Assembly (NCBI GenBank): GCA_035515515.1
Contig: DATJBC010000176.1
Location: 1 to 24,887 of the forward strand
DNA length: 24,887 nt
Origin: DATJBC01 sp035515515
GTDB taxonomy: Bacteria > Actinomycetota > Acidimicrobiia > Acidimicrobiales > UBA8190
Direction: 5' to 3'
Shown here: positions 7,524 to 14,049 of the stretch, piece by piece
Layout of the letters: every line of letters starts with the position of its first letter
Numbering within the stretch: the stretch's first letter is position 1
Notes under the pieces: model-generated
Told to the model about the DNA's origin: nothing
Seen by the model: only the letters and a program-made list of their open reading frames with translations
Database searches by the model: none
Made by a program: the position numbers and the translations under genes

Positions 7524-8360
7524 TCAGGCGCGCGGCGGGGGCAGGCGGCGCGGGGGCTCCTCGGGTCGCCGGCGCGCCTGCGCGGTGCGGGCCTGGGCGG
7601 CGCCACCCCCCACCACCGGTCCCGTGCGGGGCGCGGCGACGGGGCCGTCGTCGGCGCCCGCCGGCGCGGCGCGGCCCGTCACGGCCCAGTGCAGGACGCG
7701 CGCCTGGCTGTCGACCATGGCCGTGGTGCGGATGCCCCAGAACTCGAACCCGTAGCGGTGGGCGGCCACGTGGGCGAGCATCGAGATGAGCGTGGCGGCC
7801 ACGGCCATGGCGTCGGAGCCCGCCGGGCTGCGGCCGGGACCGCCCGAGGCGATGACCCGGGCCAGCGTGACGGTGACCGCGTTGAGGGCGCGCACCCGCA
7901 GTCCCTGGAAGCGGAGGTCGCCCTCCTCGGTGGCCAGCTCCACCACCCGGAACACGGCGCGGTTGGTCTCCCAGTAGGCCATGAAGCCCCCGACCACGCG
8001 CCGGGCCGTCTCCCAGCTGGCGTCCTCGGACCAGTCGCCGTCGACGAGCTCGGCCAGGGTGCCGGCGCCCTGCATGAGCTCCTCGGCCATGACGAGGATG
8101 GCCTGCTCGACGTTCTCGAAGTACTGGTAGAAGGTGGCGGGGGAGGTGCCCGCCTGCCGGGCGATGTCGATCACCTTGATCGAGCGCCACGCCGTGGTGG
8201 ACAGCAGCTCGGCCGTGCACTCGAGCAGCCGGGTCCGGGTGGCCAGGCCGCGCCGTCCCGGCACCCGGCCGTCGGTGGCGGCGATGGCGCCCGCATCGGA
8301 GACGTCCAGCGCGCTGTCCAGGGCGGCGGCTTCGAGGGCGTCACCCGTCTCGGGGGCCAT
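7524..8360 (-). CDS. TetR-family transcriptional regulator, likely controlling region 1
   Basis: This 278-residue protein has a TetR DNA-binding domain at about residues 40-90, with helix-turn-helix SIKVIDIARQAGTSPATFYQYF. The ligand-binding domain reaches about residue 230, then comes an Ala/Arg/Pro-rich tail that is probably disordered. An extra N-terminal stretch of about 35 residues precedes the usual start of the fold. TACCCT ends 5 nt before the ATG at 8360, so the mRNA is probably leaderless. The operator at 8382-8396 overlaps its -35, and the same palindrome lies in the divergent thiolase/aldehyde dehydrogenase promoter at 501-515. Autoregulation and control of that cluster, with an acyl-CoA or lipid ligand, is the natural inference. 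Confidence 0.9.
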   Translation of the reverse strand: MAPETGDALEAAALDSALDVSDAGAIAATDGRVPGRRGLATRTRLLECTAELLSTTAWRSIKVIDIARQAGTSPATFYQYFENVEQAILVMAEELMQGAGTLAELVDGDWSEDASWETARRVVGGFMAYWETNRAVFRVVELATEEGDLRFQGLRVRALNAVTVTLARVIASGGPGRSPAGSDAMAVAATLISMLAHVAAHRYGFEFWGIRTTAMVDSQARVLHWAVTGRAAPAGADDGPVAAPRTGPVVGGGAAQARTAQARRRPEEPPRRLPPPRA

Positions 8361-8365
8361 ACCGA

Positions 8366-8396
8366 AGGGTACTCCCGGCGGCTGACGCCATGTCAG
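8366..8396 (-). promoter_or_regulatory. Promoter of the minus-strand TetR gene
   Basis: CTGACA (8396 to 8391) as -35 and TACCCT (8371 to 8366) as -10 are 19 nt apart on the minus strand. The -10 ends 5 nt before the ATG at 8360. The -35 is one arm of the operator at 8382-8396, a layout expected for autorepression. Confidence 0.5.
8382..8396. promoter_or_regulatory. TetR-type operator, autoregulatory copy
   Basis: CTGACGCCATGTCAG differs from the 501-515 operator at one central base and both are followed by AT. It covers the -35 of the TetR gene 7524-8360. It lies about 40 bp from the KstR-like box at 8437-8450, which belongs to the divergent gene. Confidence 0.75.
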
Positions 8397-8436
8397 ATTC
8401 GCGGGCGTGCGGCGCTAGAACAGGCAGCCCGGGCGG

Positions 8437-8450
8437 TAGAACGGGTTCCT
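8437..8450. promoter_or_regulatory. KstR-like operator at the KstR-like regulator's promoter
   Basis: TAGAACGGGTTCCT fits the known KstR consensus TNNAACNNGTTNNA at all fixed bases but the last, with clean GAAC/GTTC arms. It overlaps the expected -35 region of the downstream gene at 8483. A single TAGAAC half-site lies at 8416-8421. KstR autoregulates in mycobacteria, so the location is as expected. Confidence 0.6.
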
Positions 8451-8468
8451 TTCCGGCGGGTCGCCGAG

Positions 8469-8474
8469 TAGCGT
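8469..8474 (+). promoter_or_regulatory. -10 element of the KstR-like regulator gene
   Basis: TAGCGT (TANNNT) ends 8 nt before GTG 8483, implying a leaderless or nearly leaderless transcript. The KstR-like box ends 18 nt upstream, over the -35 position. Confidence 0.4.
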
Positions 8475-8482
8475 GACCAGTT

Positions 8483-9097
8483 GTGCAACAGAGGGTGCTG
8501 CCCCGGTCCTTGACCCGGGCCCAGGAGGCCCGCCGCCAGCGGGTGGTGGACGCCGCCATGACCCTGGGGCTCGAAGGCGGCTACGAGGCGGTCCAGATGC
8601 GGGACGTGGCCGCCCGGGCGCACGTGGCCATGGGGACCGTGTACCGCTACTTCTCGTCCAAGGACCATCTCCTGGCGGCCGCCCTCGTCCACTGGGTCGA
8701 GCAGCTCGACGCCCGGCTGGCCCAGGTGCCCCCTCGGGGGTCCACGGCGTCCGAGCGCGTCCTGGACGTGCTCGAGCGGGCACTGCGGGCCATGGGGCGC
8801 CAGCCCCGCCTGGTGGCGGCGGTGTTCGCCTCGCTGGCGTCGCCCGACCCGGCGGCCATCGAGTGCCAGCAGCAGATGGGGGCGGTGATGGACGGCATCA
8901 TCATCCGGGCCATGGGCGAGCCCCAGCCGCCCGACCACGCCGAGCGCACCCGTGTCATCGGGCACGTCTGGTACTCGTCCCTGGTCGGGTGGGTGAACGG
9001 CTGGAGCGACATGAACCGCGTGCGCGACGAGCTGGCCGTGGCCGTCCGCCTCCTGCTGCCCGACGGCCTGTCGCCGGCGAGGCTGCCACCCGCCTGA
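8483..9097 (+). CDS. kstR: KstR-like TetR repressor of sterol catabolism
   Basis: This 204-residue TetR protein closely resembles M. tuberculosis KstR (Rv3574, 199 residues) as I remember it: GGYEAVQMRDVAARA at 32-46, GTVYRYFSSKDHLL at 51-64, and RVIGHVWYSSLVGW in the ligand domain. In KstR the recognition region reads GGYEAVQMRAVADRA and GTLYRYFPSKVHLL. KstR is derepressed by cholesterol-derived CoA thioesters such as 3-oxo-cholestenoyl-CoA. GTG 8483 is chosen from the TAGCGT element upstream; GTG 8495 is possible. A KstR-like box precedes this gene and another precedes the DUF35/thiolase operon at 10504. The ligand in this organism is inferred. Within TetR proteins, local identity in the recognition helix is strong but does not alone prove orthology. 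Confidence 0.85.
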   Translation: MQQRVLPRSLTRAQEARRQRVVDAAMTLGLEGGYEAVQMRDVAARAHVAMGTVYRYFSSKDHLLAAALVHWVEQLDARLAQVPPRGSTASERVLDVLERALRAMGRQPRLVAAVFASLASPDPAAIECQQQMGAVMDGIIIRAMGEPQPPDHAERTRVIGHVWYSSLVGWVNGWSDMNRVRDELAVAVRLLLPDGLSPARLPPA

Positions 9098-9107
9098 GGG
9101 GCCCTCC

Positions 9108-9128
9108 GCCGGGCGCCGCCCGCCCGGC
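9108..9128 (+). terminator. GC-rich hairpin after the KstR-like gene
   Basis: GCCGGGCG (9108-9115) pairs perfectly with CGCCCGGC (9121-9128) around a 5-nt loop, 10 nt past the stop codon. There is no T tract, so it is at best an atypical terminator or an mRNA-end stabiliser. Confidence 0.35.
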
Positions 9129-9238
9129 CCCGCGGGGCGCGCGAGCGCCGGGGATGTTGCGGCCCTGCGCGGTGCATGGTCGAATGCCCAGGCAGGTCGA
9201 CGCCGTTCCGGTGGGGTCGACGCCCAGGGAGGGAAGCG

Positions 9239-10372
9239 ATGCGCGCAGCGATTTTCAACGAGGTGGGCAAGGAGCTCGTCGACGTCTACGACGACGTCGA
9301 GGTGGCCGACCCGGGCCCGGGTGAGGTCCGCGTCAAGCTCCACGCCGCAGGCGTGTGCCACTCGGACCTCTCCGCCATGAACGGCACGCTCCCCCAGCCG
9401 GCGCCGGCCGTCCTGGGCCACGAGGGTGCCGGCGAGATCATCGCCGTGGGCCCCGACGTCAACCAGGTGGCCGTGGGCGACCACGTCATCGTGGCCTGGA
9501 CCCCGCCCTGTGGGTCGTGCAAGGCCTGCCTGCGCGGCGAGGCCAACCTCTGCGTCCAGATCTTCTTCAACATCGCCGGCGCGGCCAAGTTCTCGCGTGG
9601 GGGCCAGCCCATCTTCGGCTTCGCCGGCACCGGGACCTTCGCCGAGGAGATGGTGCTGCCCCAGCAGGGCGTGGTGAAGATCCCCGACGACGTCCCCTAC
9701 GAGATCGGGGCCCTCATCGGCTGCGGTGTCACCACCGGGGTGGGCGCGGCGCTCAACACGGCCAAGGTCGAGCCCGGCTCGAGCGTGGTGGTGTTCGGCG
9801 CCGGGGGCGTGGGCATCGCGGCGATCCAGGGGGCCCGCATCGCGGGGGCGGCCGAGATCGTGGCCGTGGACATGGTGGAGTCCAAGCGCAAGGACGCCCT
9901 GCGGTTCGGGGCCACCCGCGGGGTCACCCCCGACGAGGTGGACGCCGCCAACATGGAGATCAACGGGGGCGAGGGCTTCGACTACGCCTTCGAGTGCATC
10001 GGCCTGCCCCAGACCATCCGGGCCGCCTACGACGCGGCGCGCCGGGGCGGCACGGCGGTGATCGTGGGGGCGGGCAGCTCCGAGAAGATGGTGGAGTTCA
10101 ACTGTTTCGAGCTCTTCTTCATGGAGAAGAAGCTGCTGGGCTCGTACTACGGCTCGGCCGACGTCCGCAAGGAGTTCCTCCGGCTCATCAACCTGTGGAA
10201 GGCGGGTCGCCTCGACCTCGACGGCATGATCTCGGCCCGCATGGACGTGTCCAAGGCCCAGGACGCCTTCGAGGCCATGAAGAAGGGCGAGATCATCCGC
10301 CAGATCCTCACGTTCTCCGAGCCGGCGGTGGCGAAGGGCTCAGCGAAGTCGGGGGCCTCCGCCCGGAACTAG
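9239..10372 (+). CDS. Zinc-dependent medium-chain alcohol dehydrogenase
   Basis: This 377-residue protein is a classical class III-type zinc alcohol dehydrogenase oxidising alcohols with a nicotinamide cofactor. Catalytic zinc ligands appear as C40 in GVCHSDLS and H60-E61 in LGHEGAGE. The structural zinc site is complete (C91, C94, C97, C105). The Rossmann motif VVVFGAGGVGIAAIQ follows CGVTTGVGAALNTA. It resembles mycobacterial AdhD/AdhE1-type enzymes. The start is ATG 9239 after AGGGAGGGA; an upstream in-frame ATG at 9176 adds 21 unrelated residues. It lies between the KstR-like regulator and the DUF35/thiolase operon, consistent with a role in sterol or lipid alcohol oxidation, but no KstR-like box was seen in its own 5' region. 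Two GGTCGACGCC copies 20 bp apart (9195-9204, 9215-9224) precede it. Confidence 0.92.
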   Translation: MRAAIFNEVGKELVDVYDDVEVADPGPGEVRVKLHAAGVCHSDLSAMNGTLPQPAPAVLGHEGAGEIIAVGPDVNQVAVGDHVIVAWTPPCGSCKACLRGEANLCVQIFFNIAGAAKFSRGGQPIFGFAGTGTFAEEMVLPQQGVVKIPDDVPYEIGALIGCGVTTGVGAALNTAKVEPGSSVVVFGAGGVGIAAIQGARIAGAAEIVAVDMVESKRKDALRFGATRGVTPDEVDAANMEINGGEGFDYAFECIGLPQTIRAAYDAARRGGTAVIVGAGSSEKMVEFNCFELFFMEKKLLGSYYGSADVRKEFLRLINLWKAGRLDLDGMISARMDVSKAQDAFEAMKKGEIIRQILTFSEPAVAKGSAKSGASARN

Positions 10373-10390
10373 CCGGAACCAGCCGGAACC
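10371..10390. repeat. 10-bp tandem repeat across the alcohol dehydrogenase stop
   Basis: AGCCGGAACC occurs twice in tandem, flanked by partial copies at 10361-10370 and 10391-10395. The first full copy includes part of the TAG stop. It is probably a replication-slippage product. Confidence 0.6.
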
Positions 10391-10443
10391 AGCCGCGCGT
10401 TTCAGGGCTCGTGTGCGCGCACGGTCGCAGGCTGGCACAGAAC

Positions 10444-10461
10444 TGAAATGTGTTCTAGTTT
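10444..10461 (+). promoter_or_regulatory. KstR-like operator and -10 of the DUF35/thiolase operon
   Basis: TGAAATGTGTTCTA (10444-10457) matches TNNAACNNGTTNNA at seven of eight fixed bases. The flanks extend the dyad, with AACT at 10441 and AGTT ending at 10460. TAGTTT (10456-10461) is a good -10, with CTGGCA (10432-10437) 18 nt upstream as a weak -35, so the box would block polymerase. A leader of about 40 nt with GGAGG at 10492-10496 precedes ATG 10504. Confidence 0.6.
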
Positions 10462-10503
10462 GCGCCCCCGGACCGACTGGGCGGACCGAGCGGAGGGGTG
10501 GTG

Positions 10504-10971
10504 ATGGCTGACAACGACGTCGTCCTCCGGGCGCCGCACGTCATCGAGTACCCCTACTCCCGCTCGGTGGGGCCCGTCATCGGCGGCTTCCTCACCGGGC
10601 TGCGCGACGGCAAGCTCCTCGGCGCGCAGTCCCGCGCCGCCGACGGCACGCCCACCGTGGTGGTGCCGCCCACCGAGTACGACCCCATCACCGGAGCCGA
10701 CGTGGGGGAGTTGGTGGAGGTAGGCCAAGCCGGCGTCGTCACCACGTGGGCGTGGTCGGGGTCCCCCCGGGCCGACCAGCCCCTCGACCGCCCCTTCGCC
10801 TGGGCGCTCATCCGCCTCGACGGCGCCGACACCGCGCTGCTCCACGCCGTGGACGCCGGCTCGCCCTCGGCCTTGTCGAGCGGGATGCGGGTGGTGGCCC
10901 GGTGGCGCGACGCCCCCGAGCGGGTGGGGCGCATCCAGGACATCGAGTGCTTCGTGCCGGAGCGAGCATGA
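10504..10971 (+). CDS. DUF35 OB-fold protein lacking the zinc-ribbon cysteines
   Basis: This 155-residue protein begins HVIEYPYSRSVGPVIGGFLT, has FLTGLRDGKLLG where DUF35 proteins lead into a rubredoxin-like zinc ribbon, and then an OB-fold part (VGQAGVVTTWAWSG, FAWALIRLDGAD, GMRVVARW). The zinc-ribbon region (about residues 36-62) has no cysteine at all; it reads SRAADGTPTVVVPPTEYDP. It corresponds to the N-terminal half of the double-DUF35 protein Rv3521 encoded beside ltp4 and ltp3 in M. tuberculosis. DUF35 proteins bind SCP-x thiolase-fold partners, as ChsH2 does with Ltp2. ATG 10504 follows GGAGG by 7 nt. The stop overlaps the next start (ATGA), so the two DUF35 proteins are probably made together. 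Confidence 0.88.
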   Translation: MADNDVVLRAPHVIEYPYSRSVGPVIGGFLTGLRDGKLLGAQSRAADGTPTVVVPPTEYDPITGADVGELVEVGQAGVVTTWAWSGSPRADQPLDRPFAWALIRLDGADTALLHAVDAGSPSALSSGMRVVARWRDAPERVGRIQDIECFVPERA

Positions 10972-11459
10972 ACGAGGGCCCCGTCACCACCCTGGCCACG
11001 CCCATCCGGGTGGAGTACGCCTTCACCGCCGGCGAGGCGCAGTCGCGCTTCCTGCACGGGATCAGCGAGGGCAAGTTCCTCGGCATGCGCTGTCCCAAGT
11101 GCAATCAGGTGTACGTGCCGGCGCGCGGGTCGTGCCCCACCGACGGGGTGCGGACCACCGAGGCCGTCGAGCTCGCCCAGAAGGGGACCGTCACCACCTA
11201 CTGCGTGGTGAACGTCCCCTTCCAGGGGCAGACCATCGAGATCCCCTACATCTGCGCCCAGATCCTCCTCGACGGCGCCAACATCGCCTTCATGGGGCTC
11301 ATCCAGGAGATCCCCGCCGACCAGATCCGCATGGGCATGCGGGTCGAGGCGGTGTGGGTGGACCCCTCCGAGCGCGGGCTGACCATGGCCTCGGTCAAGT
11401 ACTTCCGCCCCAACGGCGAGCCCGACGCCCCCTACGAGTCCTACAAGGAGTACCTGTGA
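10968..11459 (+). CDS. DUF35 zinc-ribbon/OB-fold protein
   Basis: This 163-residue protein has the usual DUF35 build: an N-terminal helix region (EAQSRFLHGISEGKFLG), a zinc ribbon (C42 and C45 in RCPKC, C56 in SCPTDG) and an OB fold (GTVTTYCVVNVPF, YICAQILLDGANIAFMG, GMRVEAVW). The fourth ribbon position carries D59 instead of cysteine. It corresponds to the C-terminal half of Rv3521. Its ATG overlaps the previous stop by four bases and its stop overlaps the GTG of the thiolase-like gene, so the operon is translationally coupled. Its likely role is as an obligate partner shaping the active site or acyl-CoA entry of one of the downstream thiolase-fold proteins. Confidence 0.9.
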   Translation: MNEGPVTTLATPIRVEYAFTAGEAQSRFLHGISEGKFLGMRCPKCNQVYVPARGSCPTDGVRTTEAVELAQKGTVTTYCVVNVPFQGQTIEIPYICAQILLDGANIAFMGLIQEIPADQIRMGMRVEAVWVDPSERGLTMASVKYFRPNGEPDAPYESYKEYL

Positions 11460-12577
11460 GCGCGGCGGCCGGCGGCGGCGCCGGCGTGCGCCCCGTGGCG
11501 GTGGTGTCGTTCGCCCAGTCCAAGGCGATGCGGCGCGAGGACCACCGCAACGAGGTCGAGATGCTCATGCCGGTTGTGACCGACGTCTTCGCCAACGTCG
11601 GGCTCACCAAGGACGACATGGGCTTCGTGTGCTCGGGCAGCTCGGACTACCTCGTGGGCGCGCCCTTCAGCTTCGTGATGGCCCTCGACGCCGTGGGCGT
11701 GTGGCCCCCCATGCGCGAGAGCCACGTCGAGATGGACGGCGCCTGGGCCCTGTACGAGGCGTGGACCCTCCTGCAAGAGGGCGAGATCGACACCGCCCTC
11801 GTCTACAGCTTCGGCCGCTCCTCGCCGAGCGACCTCCAGCGCGTGCTGGCGCTCCAGCTCGACCCGTACTACCTGGCGCCCCTGTGGCCCGACCCCGTGG
11901 CGCTGGCCGCCCTGCAGGCCCAGGCGCTCATCGACGCCGGCAAGGCCACCGAGAAGGACTTCGCGGCGGTGGCGGCCCGCAGCCGGCGCGACGCGCTGGG
12001 CAACCCCAACGCCCAGGTGGCCAAGGACCAGGCCCCCGAGGACCTCATGGCCGACCCCTACGCGGTGACGCCCCTGCGCCGCCACGCCCTGCCCCCCGTC
12101 ACCGACCAGGCGGCCGCCGTCGTCCTCGCCGCCGGCCCCCGGGCCGAGGCGCTGTGCGAGCGCCCGGCGTGGATCACGGGCATCGACCACCGCATCGAGA
12201 CCCACGCCCTGGGGGCCCGCGACCTGACGCAGTCGCCGTCCACCCGGGCCGCGGCCGAGGGCGCCGGGCTGCACGCCGGCGCGGGCGGGCGGTCCGTGCA
12301 GGTGGACGTGGCCGAGCTGCACGCGCCCTACGCGCCGCAGGAGCTCATCCTGCGCGACGCCCTGGGGCTGTCGGAGAAGGTGGCGGTCAACCCGTCGGGC
12401 GGCGCACTGGCAGCCAACGCGCTCATGGTGGCGGGTCTCGTGCGCATCGGCGAGGCCGCCTCCCGGATCATGGACGGCTCGATCCGCAGCGCCGTCGCCC
12501 ACGCCACGTCGGGGCCGTGCCTCCAGCAGAACCTGGTGTGCGCCCTCGGTGCCGAGCCGGGCCCGGGGAGGGCGTGA
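11456..12577 (+). CDS. Thiolase-fold protein, Ltp4-like, without canonical thiolase residues
   Basis: This 373-residue thiolase-superfamily protein is close in size and position to Ltp4 (Rv3522). Marks include VRPVAVVSFAQSK, CSGSSDYL at 59-66, DVAELHAPYAPQELI and VNPSGGALAANALMVAG. The nucleophilic cysteine is missing: the loop reads SHVEMDGAW with D94 near the expected cysteine. The GHPxGASG histidine motif is replaced by GGALAANAL. A cysteine remains near the C-terminus in SGPCLQQN. It therefore cannot run normal thiolysis; it is either a lyase subunit or a structural partner of the next protein. GTG 11456 overlaps the upstream stop. In Rhodococcus, Ltp3 and Ltp4 are linked to removal of C-24-branched sterol side chains; transfer of that role here is inference. 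Confidence 0.88.
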   Translation: MSAAAGGGAGVRPVAVVSFAQSKAMRREDHRNEVEMLMPVVTDVFANVGLTKDDMGFVCSGSSDYLVGAPFSFVMALDAVGVWPPMRESHVEMDGAWALYEAWTLLQEGEIDTALVYSFGRSSPSDLQRVLALQLDPYYLAPLWPDPVALAALQAQALIDAGKATEKDFAAVAARSRRDALGNPNAQVAKDQAPEDLMADPYAVTPLRRHALPPVTDQAAAVVLAAGPRAEALCERPAWITGIDHRIETHALGARDLTQSPSTRAAAEGAGLHAGAGGRSVQVDVAELHAPYAPQELILRDALGLSEKVAVNPSGGALAANALMVAGLVRIGEAASRIMDGSIRSAVAHATSGPCLQQNLVCALGAEPGPGRA

Positions 12578-13743
12578 TGGCCGAGCGCTGCGCGGTGATC
12601 GGGGTGGGCCAGACCAAGCACGCCGCCAAGCGCGAGGACGTGTCCATCGCCGGCCTGGTGCGCGAGGCGGCGGTCCGGGCGCTCGAGGACGCCGGGCTCG
12701 ACTGGGGCGACATCGACGCCGTGGTCATCGGCAAGGCGCCCGACATGTTCGAGGGTGTGATGATGCCCGAGCTGTACCTGGCGCCAGCCCTGGGGGCGGT
12801 GGGCAAGCCCATGCTGCGCGTGCACACGGCGGGCTCCGTGGGGGGCTCCACGGCCATCGTGGCCGCCCACCTGGTGGCCTCCGGTCGCCACGACCGGGTC
12901 CTCACCGTGGCCTTCGAGAAGCAGTCCGACTCCGACGCCATGTGGGCGCTGTCGGTGCCCCAGCCGTTCTCGGCCCCCCTCTTGGCCGGCGCGGGCGGGT
13001 ACTTCGCCCCCATCATCCGCGCCTACATGCGGCGCTCGGGGGCACCCGACCACATCGGCATCCTCGTGGCCGTGAAGGACCGCAAGCACGCGCTCAAGAA
13101 CCCCTACGCGCACCTGCACATCGAGGACATCTCCTTCGAGATGGTGCGCGACTCGATCATGCTGTGGGACCCCATCCGCTACCTCGAGACGTGCCCCTCC
13201 TCCGACGGGGCCGCCGCCATGGTCCTGGCCTCGGAGCAGGCCGCCTCGTCCGCCGGCCTGAGCGCCCCGCCCGCCTGGATCCACGGCATGGCGATGCGCT
13301 CGGAGCCCACCATGTTCGCCGGGCGCGACCAGGTGAACCCCCAGGCGGGCCGGGACTGCGCGGCCGACGTCTACGGCCAGGCGGGGATCACCGACCCCCG
13401 GCGCGAGATCGACGTGGCCGAGGTGTACGTGCCCTTCTCGTGGTACGAGCCGATGTGGCTCGAGACGCTCGGGTTCGCGCCCGAGGGGGAGGGCTGGAAG
13501 CTGACCGACGAAGGGGCCACCTCGCTCGAGGGGGGCGACATCCCGTGGAACTGCTCGGGCGGGGTGCTGTCGTCCAACCCCATCGGGGCCTCGGGCATGC
13601 TGCGGTTCCTCGAGACGGCCATGCAGGTGCGGGGCCAGGCCGGCGAGCACCAGGTGCAGGACGTCCGGCGGGGGCTGGGGCACGCCTACGGGGGCGGGTC
13701 GCAGTTCTTCGCCATGTGGGTGCTCGGTACCGACAAGCCCTGA
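12577..13743 (+). CDS. Thiolase-fold protein, Ltp3-like, probable retro-aldolase
   Basis: This 388-residue thiolase-superfamily protein matches Ltp3 (Rv3523, 394 residues) in size and operon order. It begins RCAVIGVGQTKHAAKR. The nucleophile loop reads HTAGSVGGST (83-92) with glycine or serine where a thiolase has cysteine. The GHPxGASG motif is SNPIGASG with N334 in place of histidine, and the C-terminal CxGG cysteine is a tyrosine, Y371, in AYGGGSQ. Another tyrosine, Y290, lies in PFSWYEPMW. The aldolase Ltp2 is reported to use tyrosines instead of thiolase cysteines, so a carbon-carbon lyase acting on a beta-hydroxyacyl-CoA is the best guess. Its ATG overlaps the upstream TGA by one base. 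It probably works with the DUF35 proteins and the Ltp4-like protein. Confidence 0.9.
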   Translation: MAERCAVIGVGQTKHAAKREDVSIAGLVREAAVRALEDAGLDWGDIDAVVIGKAPDMFEGVMMPELYLAPALGAVGKPMLRVHTAGSVGGSTAIVAAHLVASGRHDRVLTVAFEKQSDSDAMWALSVPQPFSAPLLAGAGGYFAPIIRAYMRRSGAPDHIGILVAVKDRKHALKNPYAHLHIEDISFEMVRDSIMLWDPIRYLETCPSSDGAAAMVLASEQAASSAGLSAPPAWIHGMAMRSEPTMFAGRDQVNPQAGRDCAADVYGQAGITDPRREIDVAEVYVPFSWYEPMWLETLGFAPEGEGWKLTDEGATSLEGGDIPWNCSGGVLSSNPIGASGMLRFLETAMQVRGQAGEHQVQDVRRGLGHAYGGGSQFFAMWVLGTDKP

Positions 13744-13759
13744 GCCCCACCACTACACT
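13730..13759 (+). promoter_or_regulatory. Promoter of the ferredoxin (and possibly gltX)
   Basis: CCGACA (13730-13735) and TACACT (13754-13759) are 18 nt apart. The -35 lies within the end of the thiolase-like gene. A leader of about 80 nt with CGGAGG precedes the ferredoxin ATG at 13847. Confidence 0.45.
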
Positions 13760-13846
13760 GCGGGGCGTCCCGAGCCGGTTGTCGTCGAGCGCGCCAGGGC
13801 CGCCCCCGCCGACGCGGGGCGACGGGCGCAAACGGAGGTCCGCAGC

Positions 13847-14044
13847 ATGAAGGTCGTCGTGGACTACGACGTGTGCGCGTCCAACGCGGTGTGCATGGGG
13901 ATCGTCCCCGAGGTGTTCGAGGTGCGCGACGACGGGTTCCTCTACGTGCTGAACGAGAACCCGGGCAGCGAGCTGTGGGACAAGGTCCGCATGGCGGCCA
14001 ACAACTGTCCGACAGGGGCGATCACGCTCGTCGAGGAGGAGTAG
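13847..14044 (+). CDS. Atypical small ferredoxin, CxxNxxC type (FdxD-like)
   Basis: This 65-residue ferredoxin has C10, C16 and C54 in the pattern CxxNxxC...CP; N13 stands where a 4Fe-4S ferredoxin has its second cysteine. Three cysteines suggest a 3Fe-4S cluster, as known for actinobacterial ferredoxins that feed electrons to cytochrome P450 enzymes. The variable middle residue is characteristic of the mycobacterial set, where FdxD (Rv3503c) also carries asparagine and is encoded among steroid genes. CGGAGG lies 8 nt before the ATG. gltX follows after only 5 nt and may be co-transcribed. No P450 gene or ferredoxin reductase is in the window, so the redox partner is unknown. Confidence 0.92.
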   Translation: MKVVVDYDVCASNAVCMGIVPEVFEVRDDGFLYVLNENPGSELWDKVRMAANNCPTGAITLVEEE

Positions 14045-14049
14045 CACCG

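Noticed and set aside
5558..7789. 743-codon plus-strand frame overlapping the histidine-rich protein and cyclase genes
   Set aside because: Arg/Pro/Gly shadow of two real genes in other frames.
9195..9224. Two GGTCGACGCC copies upstream of the alcohol dehydrogenase as an operator
   Set aside because: GC-rich SalI-like words are frequent in this DNA, the copies are direct not inverted, and no -10 is positioned around them.
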